Positions 20,528 through 29,621 of a DNA stretch of 64,000 nt are shown here, piece after piece. Origin of the DNA: Advenella sp. FME57 (GTDB taxonomy: Bacteria > Pseudomonadota > Gammaproteobacteria > Burkholderiales > Burkholderiaceae_B); NCBI RefSeq assembly GCF_014897675.1, contig NZ_JABUXU010000006.1, positions 1 through 64,000 of the forward strand. The letters are read 5' to 3'. Numbering within the stretch: position 1 is the stretch's first letter; the number at the start of each line of letters is the position of its first letter. Under the pieces are notes generated by a model that was not told the DNA's origin, did no database searches, and worked only from the letters and a program-made list of their open reading frames with translations. The translations under genes were made by a program, and so were the position numbers.

Positions 20528-21307
20528 TTACATATTATTGAAGGCAGGTGCTCGCTTGCCAACAAAGGCGTCCATCCCTTCTTTCTGGTCCTTTGTCGCA
20601 AACGTTGCGTGAAATACACGGCGCTCAAACAACAACCCCTGCTCAAGTGTTGTTTCCAGCGCCACGTTGAGGCATTCCTTGGCCATCATGAGCGTAGTTT
20701 GCGACATGCCCGCCATGCCCTGCGCGATCTTGATCACTTCCTCGAGAAAATTCTCGACCGGCAGGACACGAGCAACCAGCCCCGCGCTTTCTGCTTCCTT
20801 GGCGTCCATCATGCGGCCCGTGAGCACCAGATCCATGGCCTTGGCCTTGCCCACTGCGCGGGTCAACCGCTGCGTGCCGCCCAGGCCGGGGATCGTACCC
20901 AACTTGATTTCGGGCTGGCCGAATCGGGCGCTTTCGGCCGCATAGATGGTGTCGCACATCATGGCCAGCTCGCAACCACCGCCCAAGGCATAGCCCGAGA
21001 CCGCCGCAATGACTGGCTTGCGAATGACATTCTTCATGGTTTCCCAGTCGCCGCCAATGTAATTGCTCTTGTAGACATCCATATAATCCCAGTCTTTCAT
21101 GGCCGAGATATCGGCACCGGCAGCAAACGCCTTGTCGGAACCGGTCAATACAATGACATTGACACTGCTGTCTGCCTGCATGGCCAGCAGGGCCTGGCTA
21201 AGTACGCGCATCAGCTCATTGCTAAGCGCATTCAGGACCTTGGGACGATTGATGGTAATGACGCCGACAGCGCCTTCGACACGCGATACGACAAATTCTT
21301 CTGACAT
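20528..21307 (-). CDS. Enoyl-CoA hydratase
   Basis: A 259-residue crotonase-fold enzyme that hydrates trans-2-enoyl-CoA in beta-oxidation. The oxyanion-hole segment AFAAGADISAM lies near residues 60-70. The two catalytic glutamates are in YALGGGCELAMMCD (about E114) and FGQPEIKLGTIPGLGGTQR (about E134). All are intact, which favours a true hydratase over an isomerase. Length and layout match short-chain hydratases such as PaaF/FadB1. It is transcribed toward atpI but has about 120 bases and a promoter between. It is divergent from the M61 peptidase gene. Confidence 0.94.
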   Translation of the reverse strand: MSEEFVVSRVEGAVGVITINRPKVLNALSNELMRVLSQALLAMQADSSVNVIVLTGSDKAFAAGADISAMKDWDYMDVYKSNYIGGDWETMKNVIRKPVIAAVSGYALGGGCELAMMCDTIYAAESARFGQPEIKLGTIPGLGGTQRLTRAVGKAKAMDLVLTGRMMDAKEAESAGLVARVLPVENFLEEVIKIAQGMAGMSQTTLMMAKECLNVALETTLEQGLLFERRVFHATFATKDQKEGMDAFVGKRAPAFNNM

Positions 21308-21444
21308 GCTTCGGTCTCCCTGTGAGTATTCGGATATTCACTGAAATTGTGTCGATTATTGTAGCCACTGAATGGTCAAAAAACGACAAACCTGCGGTTT
21401 TTGCTATAGTTACTTACTTAACCCCAAAATTTTACAGAGTCAGT

Positions 21445-23226
21445 ATGCCTTCCGTTTCCTATCAGATCACGCCCGCCGACCCCGCCGCTCATTATTTTGA
21501 TGTCCAGGTCACCATTGACAACCCCGACCGTCGCGGCCAGGTTGTGTCGCTGCCGGCATGGATCCCCGGCAGCTATCTGATACGGGATTTTTCCCGGCAT
21601 ATTCACGGCCTGACGGCAAAGACCGGCAGATCTGCGCTGGCCATCAAAAAACTGGATAACCACACCTGGCAAGTGGCGCCCAGCTCCCGCCGCCTGACGC
21701 TCAATTATCGGGTGTACGCCTGGGATCTGTCGGTGCGCTGCGCCCATCTGGATCAGACCCATGGCTTTTTCAATGGCACCAGCGTTTTTCTGAAAGTGCA
21801 TGGCCGCGAAAAGCAACCATGCCAGGTGACGATTGAACCGGGCAGCAGCACCCGCCATTGGCGCGTTTATACCAGCCTGCGACCGGCACGCCGGGGCCGG
21901 CAGACGACCCTGCCGCATCGGTTCGGGGTCTATGAGGCGCCCGATTACGATGCCCTGGTGGACCATCCGGTCGAGATGGGCACGCCTCACGTGGAAACGT
22001 TTACCGTATGCGGGGCCAAACATGAAATGGTGTTTACCGGGGTGTTGCCCAACGTCGACTTCAAGCGCATTGCACGCGATACGGCGAAAATCTGCGAAAC
22101 CCAGATCCGTTTTTTTGAGCCTCGCAGCCAGCGCGCACCGTTTCTGGACAGCGCCGATCGCTATGTGTTCATGACTTACGTGACAGGAAAGGATTATGGC
22201 GGCCTGGAGCATCGCGCCTCCACGGCACTGGTGGCGTCCCGCCAGGACCTGCCTGTGATCGGCAACGATGAACGCAGCGAAGGCTATACCGGTTTTCTCG
22301 GTCTGGTCAGCCACGAATATTTTCATACCTGGAATGTCAAGCGCATCAAGCCGCAGGCCTTTGTCCCCTATGATCTGTCCCAGCCCAATCTGACCAGCTT
22401 GCTGTGGATTTTCGAAGGCTTCACCTCATACTACGATGATCTGATGCTATTGCGCGCCGGCGTCGTAGATGAAAACGACTATCTGCAACTGCTGGGCAAG
22501 ACTATTACCGGCGTACACAGGGCGCCGGGGCGCTTCAGGCAGAGCGTAGCCGACAGCTCCTTTGACGCATGGAATCGATATTATCGCCAGGACGAGAGTT
22601 CCATCAACAATATCGTCAGCTACTATACAAAGGGGTCCCTGGTCGCGCTGGCGCTGGATCTGAGCATTCGCAACGCCACCGGCAACCGCAAGTCGCTGGA
22701 CGACGTCATGCGATTGCTTTGGGATCGCTATGGCCGCCGCTTTTACCAGTCACGCCAGCGTGGCTTGCAGGAGCATGAATTTGCGGGCCTGCTCAAGCAG
22801 GCGACGGGCGTGGATCTGCAGTCATTTATTGACGCGGCCACCGAACAAACAGACGATTTGCCGCTGGCCTCGTTGCTGGAAACACAAGGCATCAGCCTGT
22901 CCTGGCAGACCGAGCGCCGCGCACCAGGCATTGGCGCCACCATGCGGGCCACGGCAACCGGTGAACCGGGCCTGGCGCAGGTTATTGAAGGCGGCGCAGC
23001 GCATGCGGCAGGCCTATCGGCCGGCGATATTCTGCTGGCCATGGATGGCCTGCGCATTGAAGCGGCAAACTGGGACAAGCTGCAGGGCCGCTACCGGCCC
23101 GGACAGCAAGTCCTTATTCATTATTTCAGACGTGATGAGCTGCGCAGCACGCAACTCACGCTGCAGGCGCCGGCTCATGACAAGTGCAATTTAACCAGGC
23201 AATCTGCCAGCCAGGACAGCAATTAA
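21445..23226 (+). CDS. M61 family (glycyl aminopeptidase-like) metallopeptidase with PDZ domain
   Basis: About 593 residues from the chosen start MPSVSYQITPADP. The N-terminal domain is followed by the zinc-binding motif HEYFHTWNVKRIKP (HExxH, near residue 290) and WIFEGFTSYYDDLML with the third ligand glutamate downstream. The catalytic part ends before a C-terminal PDZ domain (about 500-580), recognisable by AGLSAGDILLAMDGLRI. Members cleave N-terminal glycine or alanine. There is no signal peptide, so a cytoplasmic site is likely. An in-frame ATG at 21322 exists, but it lies in the divergent promoter region and its extension is not conserved-looking. The 3' end overlaps moeB by four bases, tail to tail. 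Confidence 0.88.
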   Translation: MPSVSYQITPADPAAHYFDVQVTIDNPDRRGQVVSLPAWIPGSYLIRDFSRHIHGLTAKTGRSALAIKKLDNHTWQVAPSSRRLTLNYRVYAWDLSVRCAHLDQTHGFFNGTSVFLKVHGREKQPCQVTIEPGSSTRHWRVYTSLRPARRGRQTTLPHRFGVYEAPDYDALVDHPVEMGTPHVETFTVCGAKHEMVFTGVLPNVDFKRIARDTAKICETQIRFFEPRSQRAPFLDSADRYVFMTYVTGKDYGGLEHRASTALVASRQDLPVIGNDERSEGYTGFLGLVSHEYFHTWNVKRIKPQAFVPYDLSQPNLTSLLWIFEGFTSYYDDLMLLRAGVVDENDYLQLLGKTITGVHRAPGRFRQSVADSSFDAWNRYYRQDESSINNIVSYYTKGSLVALALDLSIRNATGNRKSLDDVMRLLWDRYGRRFYQSRQRGLQEHEFAGLLKQATGVDLQSFIDAATEQTDDLPLASLLETQGISLSWQTERRAPGIGATMRATATGEPGLAQVIEGGAAHAAGLSAGDILLAMDGLRIEAANWDKLQGRYRPGQQVLIHYFRRDELRSTQLTLQAPAHDKCNLTRQSASQDSN

Positions 23227-23978
23227 CGATCGCGTGTTGCACACACTGGACATGCCAGATTGCGCTCCAGCAGCAGCGTTTGCCACTGCATGGATAGCGC
23301 ATCGAGCATCATCAGCCGACCGCGCAGGTTGTCGCCCGCACCCAGCAGCGTTTTGATGGTTTCGGCCGCCTCTACGCTGCCGATGATACCGACCAGCGGC
23401 GCAAAGACGCCCATGGTGGCACAGTTGTCGGTCTGTAAATTGTCTGAGGGAGGAAATGCGCAGGCGTAACAGGGCGAGTCTGCGTGGCGCGTATCAAACA
23501 CCGTCACCTGGCCAGCAAACCGGATGGCCGCACCCGACACAAAGGGCTTGGCGTGTGCAACGCATACTTCATTGATGGCCTGGCGCGTGCGGAAATTATC
23601 GGTGCAGTCCACGATAATATCGACCCCGGCAAGCAACTGCCCCAGGCGATCGGTGTCGACCCGTTCGACGACCGTGTCCACCACGCAATCCGGATTGATC
23701 TGGCCAATGGCCGCAAGCGCTGATTCTGCCTTGCTCTGGCCGATGCGTGCAGTGGTATGGATGATCTGGCGCTGCAAATTCGACAGCTCGACCTGATCGT
23801 CATCCACCAGCACCAGCCGACCAACGCCGGCAGAGGCCAGATACGCGGCCACCGGCGAGCCCAGCCCACCGAGCCCGAGGATCAGCACGGAACTGGCAAG
23901 CAGTTTTTCCTGCCCCTCAATGCCGATGGCCTCAAGCATCAGATGTCGCGCATAGCGCAGTAGCTGGTTATCATCCAT
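23223..23978 (-). CDS. moeB: ThiF/MoeB-type sulfur-carrier adenylyltransferase
   Basis: A 251-residue E1-like enzyme that adenylates the C-terminal glycine of a ubiquitin-like sulfur carrier (MoaD or ThiS). The nucleotide-binding loop VLILGLGGLGSPVAAYLASAGVG and the VDDDQVELSNLQRQ arginine-finger motif are intact. The zinc site is formed by CYAC near residue 185 and CPVC near residue 245. There is no rhodanese domain, as in E. coli MoeB. The protein could act for ThiS as well as MoaD; sequence alone does not separate them. It starts 3 bases after the ctpA stop, so it is the end of the gpmA-envC-ctpA-moeB run. Confidence 0.9.
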   Translation of the reverse strand: MDDNQLLRYARHLMLEAIGIEGQEKLLASSVLILGLGGLGSPVAAYLASAGVGRLVLVDDDQVELSNLQRQIIHTTARIGQSKAESALAAIGQINPDCVVDTVVERVDTDRLGQLLAGVDIIVDCTDNFRTRQAINEVCVAHAKPFVSGAAIRFAGQVTVFDTRHADSPCYACAFPPSDNLQTDNCATMGVFAPLVGIIGSVEAAETIKTLLGAGDNLRGRLMMLDALSMQWQTLLLERNLACPVCATRDR

Positions 23979-23981
23979 TGG

Positions 23982-25640
23982 CTATTTTCCTGCGGGCTGC
24001 GCGGGTGCCGCCGGCTTGACAGCATCAGCCGGCGCCTTGCGCTCGGCTGGCGGTGGCGCAGCAGGCGCGGCCTTATCAGGCTCATCTGCGTCAGCAGGTT
24101 CGCCCTTGACTGGCTTATCACCCTGATCCTGTCCCGGTTTGGCGACGCTGTCAGAAGCCGCGTCAATGGATTTGCTCTCCGTCTGCTTTTCCTTCTCGCT
24201 CAGTTGCTTTTCGGCAACCGGTGCACCGCCCTTGACCGGTTTGCCCAGCAGTTTGTTCACCGCCTGCGCCAGCTGAAAATCGTCAGCCGAGCCGAACTCA
24301 AAGACCTGCTGGTCCTCTGCCGTTTCGTCGGGCTTGATTGAGGTGGTGCCTTTGACTTCACCGTTTTCACCAGCCTGGTCATTGCGCAGATGCTCGGCCA
24401 GGTCGGCCTCGCGCGGGAAGCTGAACAGATCGCCTTTTTCGGTGTCCGTCACCACGACATCCGGAACAATGCCGGTGGCCTGGATGGAGCGCCCGGAGGG
24501 GGTGAAATAACGTGCCGTGGTCAGCTTGAGCGCCGTATTATCGTCCAGCGGCATGACCACCTGGACCGAACCCTTGCCGAAACTGCGATTACCCATCACC
24601 GTGGCGCGCTTGTGGTCCTGCAGCGCGCCAGCGACAATTTCCGCAGCTGATGCCGAACCAACGTTGATCAATGCCACCATGGGAACCGTTCTGGTCCAGG
24701 CTGGCAGGCCTTTCAGATAATCACTCGAATTGTGAACGTAGTCCCGCGCATCGGCGTTGAACACATGCGAATCCTGATCGTCGCGGGACTTGGTAGACAC
24801 CACATTGATGCCGGGCTTCAGAAATGCCGCCGACACCCCGATGGCGCCCGTCAACAATCCGCCTGGATCGTTGCGCAAATCAAGCACCAGACCTTTCGGT
24901 GTGCCCTTGGCGTCCAGCTGTTTCAAGTGCGTCGCCAGATCGGGACCTGTGCGTTCCTGAAACTGCGATACACGCACATAGGCGATCGCATCAGGCAGCA
25001 TTTTGCTGCGCACGCTTTGCACCTTGATCACAGCGCGGACCAAATCAAAGTCCAACTGTTTGCCGGTGGACGGACGGCTGACCGAAAGCTTGATCGACGT
25101 ACCCACGTCTCCCCGGAGATTCTTCACCACATCGTTCAGCGGCTTGCCTTCCATACTTTCGCCATTGATGCCGGTAATGATGTCGCCTGGCATGATGCCG
25201 GCCTTGGCCGCCGGCGTATCTTCAATGGGCGAAATAATTTTCACAAAGCCTTTTTCGGGGCCGATCTCAATGCCCAGGCCACCAAACTCGCCATCGGTGG
25301 ACACTCGCATCTCTTCATACTCTTGCTCATCCAGATAGGCCGAATGCGGATCCAGATCCTGAACCATGCCCTTGATCGCGGACTCGATCAGTTTCTGGTC
25401 CTCTATCGGCTCTACGTAGCTGTTTTTGATCGCAGCGTACACGCGCGCGAAACGCTGCAGCTCGGCAAATGGCAACGACTCTTCGGCAGGCAGCGGAGCG
25501 TGAGTCTCGGGTGCGGGAATCTGCCGCGCCGGATTGGCCGGCTTCTGCTGAGACAAAGCCACTGGCGAATAGGCGATGCCTGCCTGAATCAGCCCGATGA
25601 TAATTACATATGACAACTGGCGCACTGCAAACAATTTCAT
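23982..25640 (-). CDS. ctpA: S41 family C-terminal processing peptidase
   Basis: A 552-residue periplasmic protease. A signal/anchor segment (residues 1-32) is followed by a PDZ domain (about 95-175, GLGIEIGPEKGFVKIISPIE). The tail-specific protease core has the catalytic serine in NVGSASAAEIVAG and the lysine in NRSFGKGSVQVV. The C-terminal 150 residues are a charged, Ala/Pro/Lys-rich low-complexity tail. Start chosen at ATG 25640 because GGAAGA lies 6 bases upstream; a GTG at 25667 would add nine residues without a better site. It follows envC closely. It may trim cell-wall hydrolases or outer-membrane proteins. Confidence 0.93.
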   Translation of the reverse strand: MKLFAVRQLSYVIIIGLIQAGIAYSPVALSQQKPANPARQIPAPETHAPLPAEESLPFAELQRFARVYAAIKNSYVEPIEDQKLIESAIKGMVQDLDPHSAYLDEQEYEEMRVSTDGEFGGLGIEIGPEKGFVKIISPIEDTPAAKAGIMPGDIITGINGESMEGKPLNDVVKNLRGDVGTSIKLSVSRPSTGKQLDFDLVRAVIKVQSVRSKMLPDAIAYVRVSQFQERTGPDLATHLKQLDAKGTPKGLVLDLRNDPGGLLTGAIGVSAAFLKPGINVVSTKSRDDQDSHVFNADARDYVHNSSDYLKGLPAWTRTVPMVALINVGSASAAEIVAGALQDHKRATVMGNRSFGKGSVQVVMPLDDNTALKLTTARYFTPSGRSIQATGIVPDVVVTDTEKGDLFSFPREADLAEHLRNDQAGENGEVKGTTSIKPDETAEDQQVFEFGSADDFQLAQAVNKLLGKPVKGGAPVAEKQLSEKEKQTESKSIDAASDSVAKPGQDQGDKPVKGEPADADEPDKAAPAAPPPAERKAPADAVKPAAPAQPAGK

Positions 25641-25669
25641 AGCGTCTTCCGGATAAATGCGCGGCACCG

Positions 25670-27295
25670 TTACCGGGCCAGCCAGCTCATGGGATCTACC
25701 GGAGTAGACCCTTGTCTGATTTCGAAATAGAGGCCAGGGTCAACCTGCCCCCCCGTAGCGCCGACACGGGCAATGGTCTGGCCAATGCGTACTCGGTCGC
25801 CCACCTTTTTGCTCAGGCTCTGATTGTAACCATATACACTCAGATACCCATTCTGGTGATCCACAATAATGAGGTTACCAAATCCCTGAATCCATGATGC
25901 ATAAACTACGCTACCGCTGCCAACCGCCTTGACCGGCGTGCCGCTGCCCGCCCGAATCAGAATGCCGCGCCAGACATCACCCGTATCGGGACGCGGCGTG
26001 CCGAAGCGACCCTGCACACTGCCGCGTACGGGCCAGGGTGCACCGCGCTGCAGGCCGGCAGTGCCAGACGAGGCTTCTGCAGCAGCCTTGCGCTCATCTT
26101 CACGCGCCTTCTGCGCCAGCCGCACTTGCTCTTCAGCCTTCAGGCGCGCCAGACGGGCCTTCTCGCGATCGATTTCCAGATTTTCCCGCTGTATCCGCGC
26201 CAGCGCCAACTGCTCCTGCGCCGCTGCCGCAGAACGGCTGGCTGTGTTCAGGTCGGGCGAAGGCGGTACGCCAGCGCCGGCAGATGGCGCGTTTTCGCGG
26301 GCGCGCCGCAGGGCCTCTGTCTGTTCTTCGGCCGTCATATAGGCGCGTTGTTCTGCTTCCCGGGCCGCCTGGGCCTGACGCGCCGCCTGATCCGCGCGCC
26401 TTGCCGCAAGCGCCGCCTGCTGGGCAGCTTCACGAGCGGCCTGCTCACGGGCCTGTTGCAGCGCCTTGCGTCGCGCAGCCTCGCGGGCCTCGCGCTCGAT
26501 TGCGGCACGACGAATGGCCTCGCGCTGCTTGACAATGCTGCCCTGAATATCATCGATAAGCGCGTTCAGGCGCTTGTCGTCCCGCGCCAGCTTGCCAGCC
26601 TGGGACCGCCGCGCTTTCAGATCTTCTTCAACCCTGGCCAGCACCGCCGCGTGCTTTTGCTTTTCCTGCTCCAGATCAGCCTTGCTTTTTTCTGCGTCAT
26701 CAGCCAATTTCTGCAACGTTTTCCGGTGATCCGCCACCTTCTTTTTGACGGCGTCAAGACGGGCGATTTCGGTGTTGAGCGCTTCAACAGCCCGGGTTCT
26801 TGCCTTGGTAACATAACTGAGGTAGGTCAGGTCACGGCCGATTTTCTGTGCATCATCGCCGGAGAGCAGCGCGGCCCATGGTGAAACACCGTGGGTGTAC
26901 TGGGACTTGAGCTGCTCTGCCAGTTCCTGGCGGCGCTGCTCCATGAGCCCCTGCTGCGCGGCCTGCTCCTGGCGCAGGTCGTCCAGCTCCCTCTCGGTCT
27001 TGTCCCTCTGGCTGTCCAGATCATCAAGCCTGGCATTGAGCCGGGAAATTTCGGTCTCGGACTGGCGCAGCGACTCGGTGACATCCTTGCGATCGCTTTC
27101 GGATTCATCGATCCGCTTCTGAACTTGCGCAATTTTTTCCTGAAGGTCACGACGCAACTGTTCGGCATTCTGCTGCTGTTTGGTAAGCGAAGAAATGGAT
27201 TGCGCGCCCGCCGGCCCGCTCGCAAGCAGAACCAGACAGGCAAGCGTCGCACTGCCGAGCAAACGCAATGATAACAAGGGACCGGACCCACTCAT
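25670..27295 (-). CDS. envC: EnvC-type murein hydrolase activator
   Basis: A 541-residue periplasmic protein. A signal peptide (1-31, cleavage near AGA-QS) is followed by long coiled coils (about 35-270) and an Ala/Arg/Glu-rich helical part (about 270-400). The C-terminal LytM/M23 domain (about 425-540) is recognisable by GTPVKAVGSGSVVYASW and by VGATG and YFEIRQGSTPVDPM. The metal ligands of true endopeptidases are missing: the HxH strand reads YGYN and the HLHFE motif reads GLYFEI. This is the pattern of EnvC, which activates amidases AmiA/AmiB at the septum. It lies between gpmA and ctpA, as in E. coli gpmM-envC. Confidence 0.92.
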   Translation of the reverse strand: MSGSGPLLSLRLLGSATLACLVLLASGPAGAQSISSLTKQQQNAEQLRRDLQEKIAQVQKRIDESESDRKDVTESLRQSETEISRLNARLDDLDSQRDKTERELDDLRQEQAAQQGLMEQRRQELAEQLKSQYTHGVSPWAALLSGDDAQKIGRDLTYLSYVTKARTRAVEALNTEIARLDAVKKKVADHRKTLQKLADDAEKSKADLEQEKQKHAAVLARVEEDLKARRSQAGKLARDDKRLNALIDDIQGSIVKQREAIRRAAIEREAREAARRKALQQAREQAAREAAQQAALAARRADQAARQAQAAREAEQRAYMTAEEQTEALRRARENAPSAGAGVPPSPDLNTASRSAAAAQEQLALARIQRENLEIDREKARLARLKAEEQVRLAQKAREDERKAAAEASSGTAGLQRGAPWPVRGSVQGRFGTPRPDTGDVWRGILIRAGSGTPVKAVGSGSVVYASWIQGFGNLIIVDHQNGYLSVYGYNQSLSKKVGDRVRIGQTIARVGATGGQVDPGLYFEIRQGSTPVDPMSWLAR

Positions 27296-27357
27296 GACGC
27301 CTTCCCTATGGCCGGCATGCAGACAGAAGACGCAATGTGCGCGAGACCCGGATCACG

Positions 27358-28110
27358 TCAGTCCTTTTTGGCCTTTCCCTGGGCCGCAACAGCAGCCATG
27401 GCCGCAGCGATGGCATCCTGGTCGCCCAGATAATAGTGTTTAATGGGCTTGAGGTTCTCATCAAGCTCATAGACCAGCGGCTGGCCGGTAGGGATATTTA
27501 AATTGACGATATCGTCTTCAGAGACCTGATCCAGATGTTTGATCAATGCACGCAGACTATTGCCGTGGGCAGAAATAAGCACATTGCGGCCAGCCTTGAT
27601 CGCGGGCGCAATGGATTCATTCCACAATGGCAGTACCCGTTCAACGGTATCCTTCAGGCATTCGGTTGCCGGCAGATCGGCAGGGGCAATGCGACTATAG
27701 CGGGCATCAAAGCGCGGATGGCGTTCGTCGTCTCCGTCCAGTGGCTCGGGCGCAATCGCGTAGGCCCGACGCCACACCAGCACCTGCTCATCACCATACT
27801 TCTGGGCGGTTTCCGCCTTGTTCAACCCCTGCAGCGCACCATAGTGCCTTTCGTTCAGGCGCCAGCTGTAGTGCACCGGCGTGTACATGGCATCCATGGC
27901 GTCCAGGGCGATCCAGAGGGTGCGGATGGCGCGTTTTAACACAGATGTGAATGCCAGATCGAAGGTGTAGCCTTCTTTTTTGAGCAGCTCGCCTGCTTCC
28001 CAGGCCTGCTGACGACCGGTTTCAGTCAGATCGACGTCTTTCCAGCCGGTAAACCGGTTTTCAAGATTCCACTGGCTTTCGCCATGGCGCATTAACACTA
28101 GCTTATACAT
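27358..28110 (-). CDS. gpmA: 2,3-bisphosphoglycerate-dependent phosphoglycerate mutase
   Basis: A 250-residue enzyme that interconverts 3- and 2-phosphoglycerate in glycolysis and gluconeogenesis. The histidine-phosphatase motif [18 protein letters not shown] (phosphohistidine about H10) and the second histidine in [17 protein letters not shown] are intact, as is the [12 protein letters not shown] motif. The length matches GpmA (250). The start at 28110 ([10 protein letters not shown]) is preferred to a longer frame at 28188, whose first 26 residues are not family-like. The gene starts the minus-strand run into envC. Confidence 0.96.
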   Translation of the reverse strand: MYKLVLMRHGESQWNLENRFTGWKDVDLTETGRQQAWEAGELLKKEGYTFDLAFTSVLKRAIRTLWIALDAMDAMYTPVHYSWRLNERHYGALQGLNKAETAQKYGDEQVLVWRRAYAIAPEPLDGDDERHPRFDARYSRIAPADLPATECLKDTVERVLPLWNESIAPAIKAGRNVLISAHGNSLRALIKHLDQVSEDDIVNLNIPTGQPLVYELDENLKPIKHYYLGDQDAIAAAMAAVAAQGKAKKD

Positions 28111-28217
28111 TATTGATTCCCGCAAGACAAACTGAAAAACTGTACCGGGTTGAAAATCGGCCCGCCGCGTGCCTGCGGCCCGGGTCAACCATTAATTTTG
28201 TCTATTTTACAGAAGTC

Positions 28218-28247
28218 TTATCACGAATAGGCGAGCTATTTTATAAT
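28218..28247 (+). promoter_or_regulatory. Candidate promoter of yibN-grxC-secB-gpsA
   Basis: TTATCA (28218-28223) and a perfect TATAAT (28242-28247) are 18 bases apart. Transcription would start near 28254, about 37 bases before the GTG of the rhodanese gene. Confidence 0.55.
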
Positions 28248-28290
28248 CAGTAAATTCAGCGTTTGAAAAACGCAATTTACAGGATTCATT

Positions 28291-28707
28291 GTGGATTTTC
28301 TTTTTTATCAAAACTCGATTTACTTTCTTATTTTTCTGCTGGTAGCCGGCGCCCTGCTGGTTTTCCCCCTGCTGCGCCAACAGGGCAAAGGCAATACCGG
28401 GCTGAGCGTCAAAGATGCGGTCAACCTGGTCAACCGTGAAAACGCGGTGTTTGTCGATCTGCGTGCCGCCGATAGCTATCGCAGCGGCTCCATTCCTTCT
28501 GCCCGCAATCTGCCAGCAGCCGACTTTGAACAGAAAGCCGGTACCCTGCCGCGCAACAAACCGCTGATCCTGGTATGCGACAATGGACGTGAATCGGCCA
28601 AAATGGCCAACGTGCTGCGCAGCAAGAACACCGAGAACGTGTATACGCTGGCCGGCGGCATGGGGGCCTGGAAGGCTGACGGCATGCCCGTCAAGCAACA
28701 CAGCTGA
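28291..28707 (+). CDS. yibN: Membrane-anchored rhodanese-like protein (YibN type)
   Basis: A 138-residue protein with one N-terminal membrane helix (about 8-28) and a rhodanese domain (about 38-135). The domain carries the segment FVDLRAADSYRSGSIPSARNLP and the active-site cysteine in LVCDNGRES. The start is GTG with AGGA six bases upstream. Rhodaneses transfer sulfane sulfur; the physiological partner of YibN is not settled. The gene order yibN-grxC-secB-gpsA matches that of E. coli, which supports the call. Confidence 0.87.
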   Translation: MDFLFYQNSIYFLIFLLVAGALLVFPLLRQQGKGNTGLSVKDAVNLVNRENAVFVDLRAADSYRSGSIPSARNLPAADFEQKAGTLPRNKPLILVCDNGRESAKMANVLRSKNTENVYTLAGGMGAWKADGMPVKQHS

Positions 28708-28779
28708 CGTCATCGCCGGCGTCGCCACGGCGGCGCAGCACCGCATCCATTGCTACACAGAGAACAGATAAGGCTCATG

Positions 28780-29040
28780 ATGAAAAAAGTGACCATGTAT
28801 TACAAGCAGACCTGCCCCTACTGCGTGCGCGCAGAAAAATTATTGCGTGAACGCGGAGTGAACGATCTGGAGAAAATCAGCATTGACACAAACCGGGAGC
28901 AGCGGGCTGCTATGATTGAACGATCCGGCGGGCGTACAACGGTGCCGCAAATCTTCATCGACCAGGCGCATATCGGTGGCTGTGACGAGCTGATGGCACT
29001 TGACCGCGACGGTAAACTGGTTAACATGCTGGGTGCATAA
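28780..29040 (+). CDS. grxC: Glutaredoxin 3
   Basis: An 86-residue monothiol/dithiol thioredoxin-fold protein that reduces disulfides with glutathione. The redox motif is CPYC, in YYKQTCPYCVRAEKLL. The cis-proline loop TTVPQIFIDQAHIGGCDEL is intact. Two tandem ATG codons at 28777 and 28780 are possible. The second has better spacing from AAGG and is chosen; the longer frame from 28750 lacks support. Confidence 0.93.
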   Translation: MKKVTMYYKQTCPYCVRAEKLLRERGVNDLEKISIDTNREQRAAMIERSGGRTTVPQIFIDQAHIGGCDELMALDRDGKLVNMLGA

Positions 29041-29078
29041 CCCGCTTATTTTTGATATTTACATAATTAGGAAGTTAT

Positions 29079-29615
29079 ATGGCTGACGAAAACAACGCTG
29101 CGTCGAACAACGACGCGACAGGAACAGATCCGGTATTCTCGATGCAACGTGTCTATCTCAAAGACCTTTCCCTGGAAATGCCCAATGCACCGCAAATTTT
29201 CCTGGAGCAGGAAACACCGAACGTTGAAGTGTCTCTGAACGTCGGCGGCGAGCGCCTGGCCGATACCGTTTTCGAAGCGACAGTGACAGTGACGATCACC
29301 ACCAAGGTTGGCGACAAGACGCTGTATCTGGTCGAAGGCACGCAGGCAGGCATTTTTGAAATTGCCAATGTGCCTGAAGAACAGTTCGAACCACTCATCG
29401 GTATTGTCTGCCCGACCATGCTGTTTCCTTACCTGCGCGCCAACGTCGCCGATGCCATCAACCGCACCTCGCTGCCTCCGCTGCACCTGGCCGAAGTGAA
29501 CTTCCAGGCATTGTATGAACAGCGCGTACAGGAAGCACAAAGCCAGGCCGGCGGCAATGACTCGCCAGACACGGGTTCAGGCCTCTACGTGCCTCCCGGT
29601 ACCACACGTCAATAA
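29079..29615 (+). CDS. secB: Protein-export chaperone SecB
   Basis: A 178-residue cytosolic tetrameric chaperone that keeps precursors unfolded and delivers them to SecA. The conserved parts include [37 protein letters not shown] and [27 protein letters not shown]. The C-terminus is longer and Gly/Ser-rich, perhaps lengthening the SecA-binding tail. AGGAAG lies 6 bases before the ATG. Confidence 0.97.
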   Translation: MADENNAASNNDATGTDPVFSMQRVYLKDLSLEMPNAPQIFLEQETPNVEVSLNVGGERLADTVFEATVTVTITTKVGDKTLYLVEGTQAGIFEIANVPEEQFEPLIGIVCPTMLFPYLRANVADAINRTSLPPLHLAEVNFQALYEQRVQEAQSQAGGNDSPDTGSGLYVPPGTTRQ

Positions 29616-29621
29616 ACGCCC

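Noticed and set aside
24732-25613. 293-codon frame antisense to ctpA
   Set aside because: A shadow frame; the opposite strand carries an intact S41 peptidase with all motifs.
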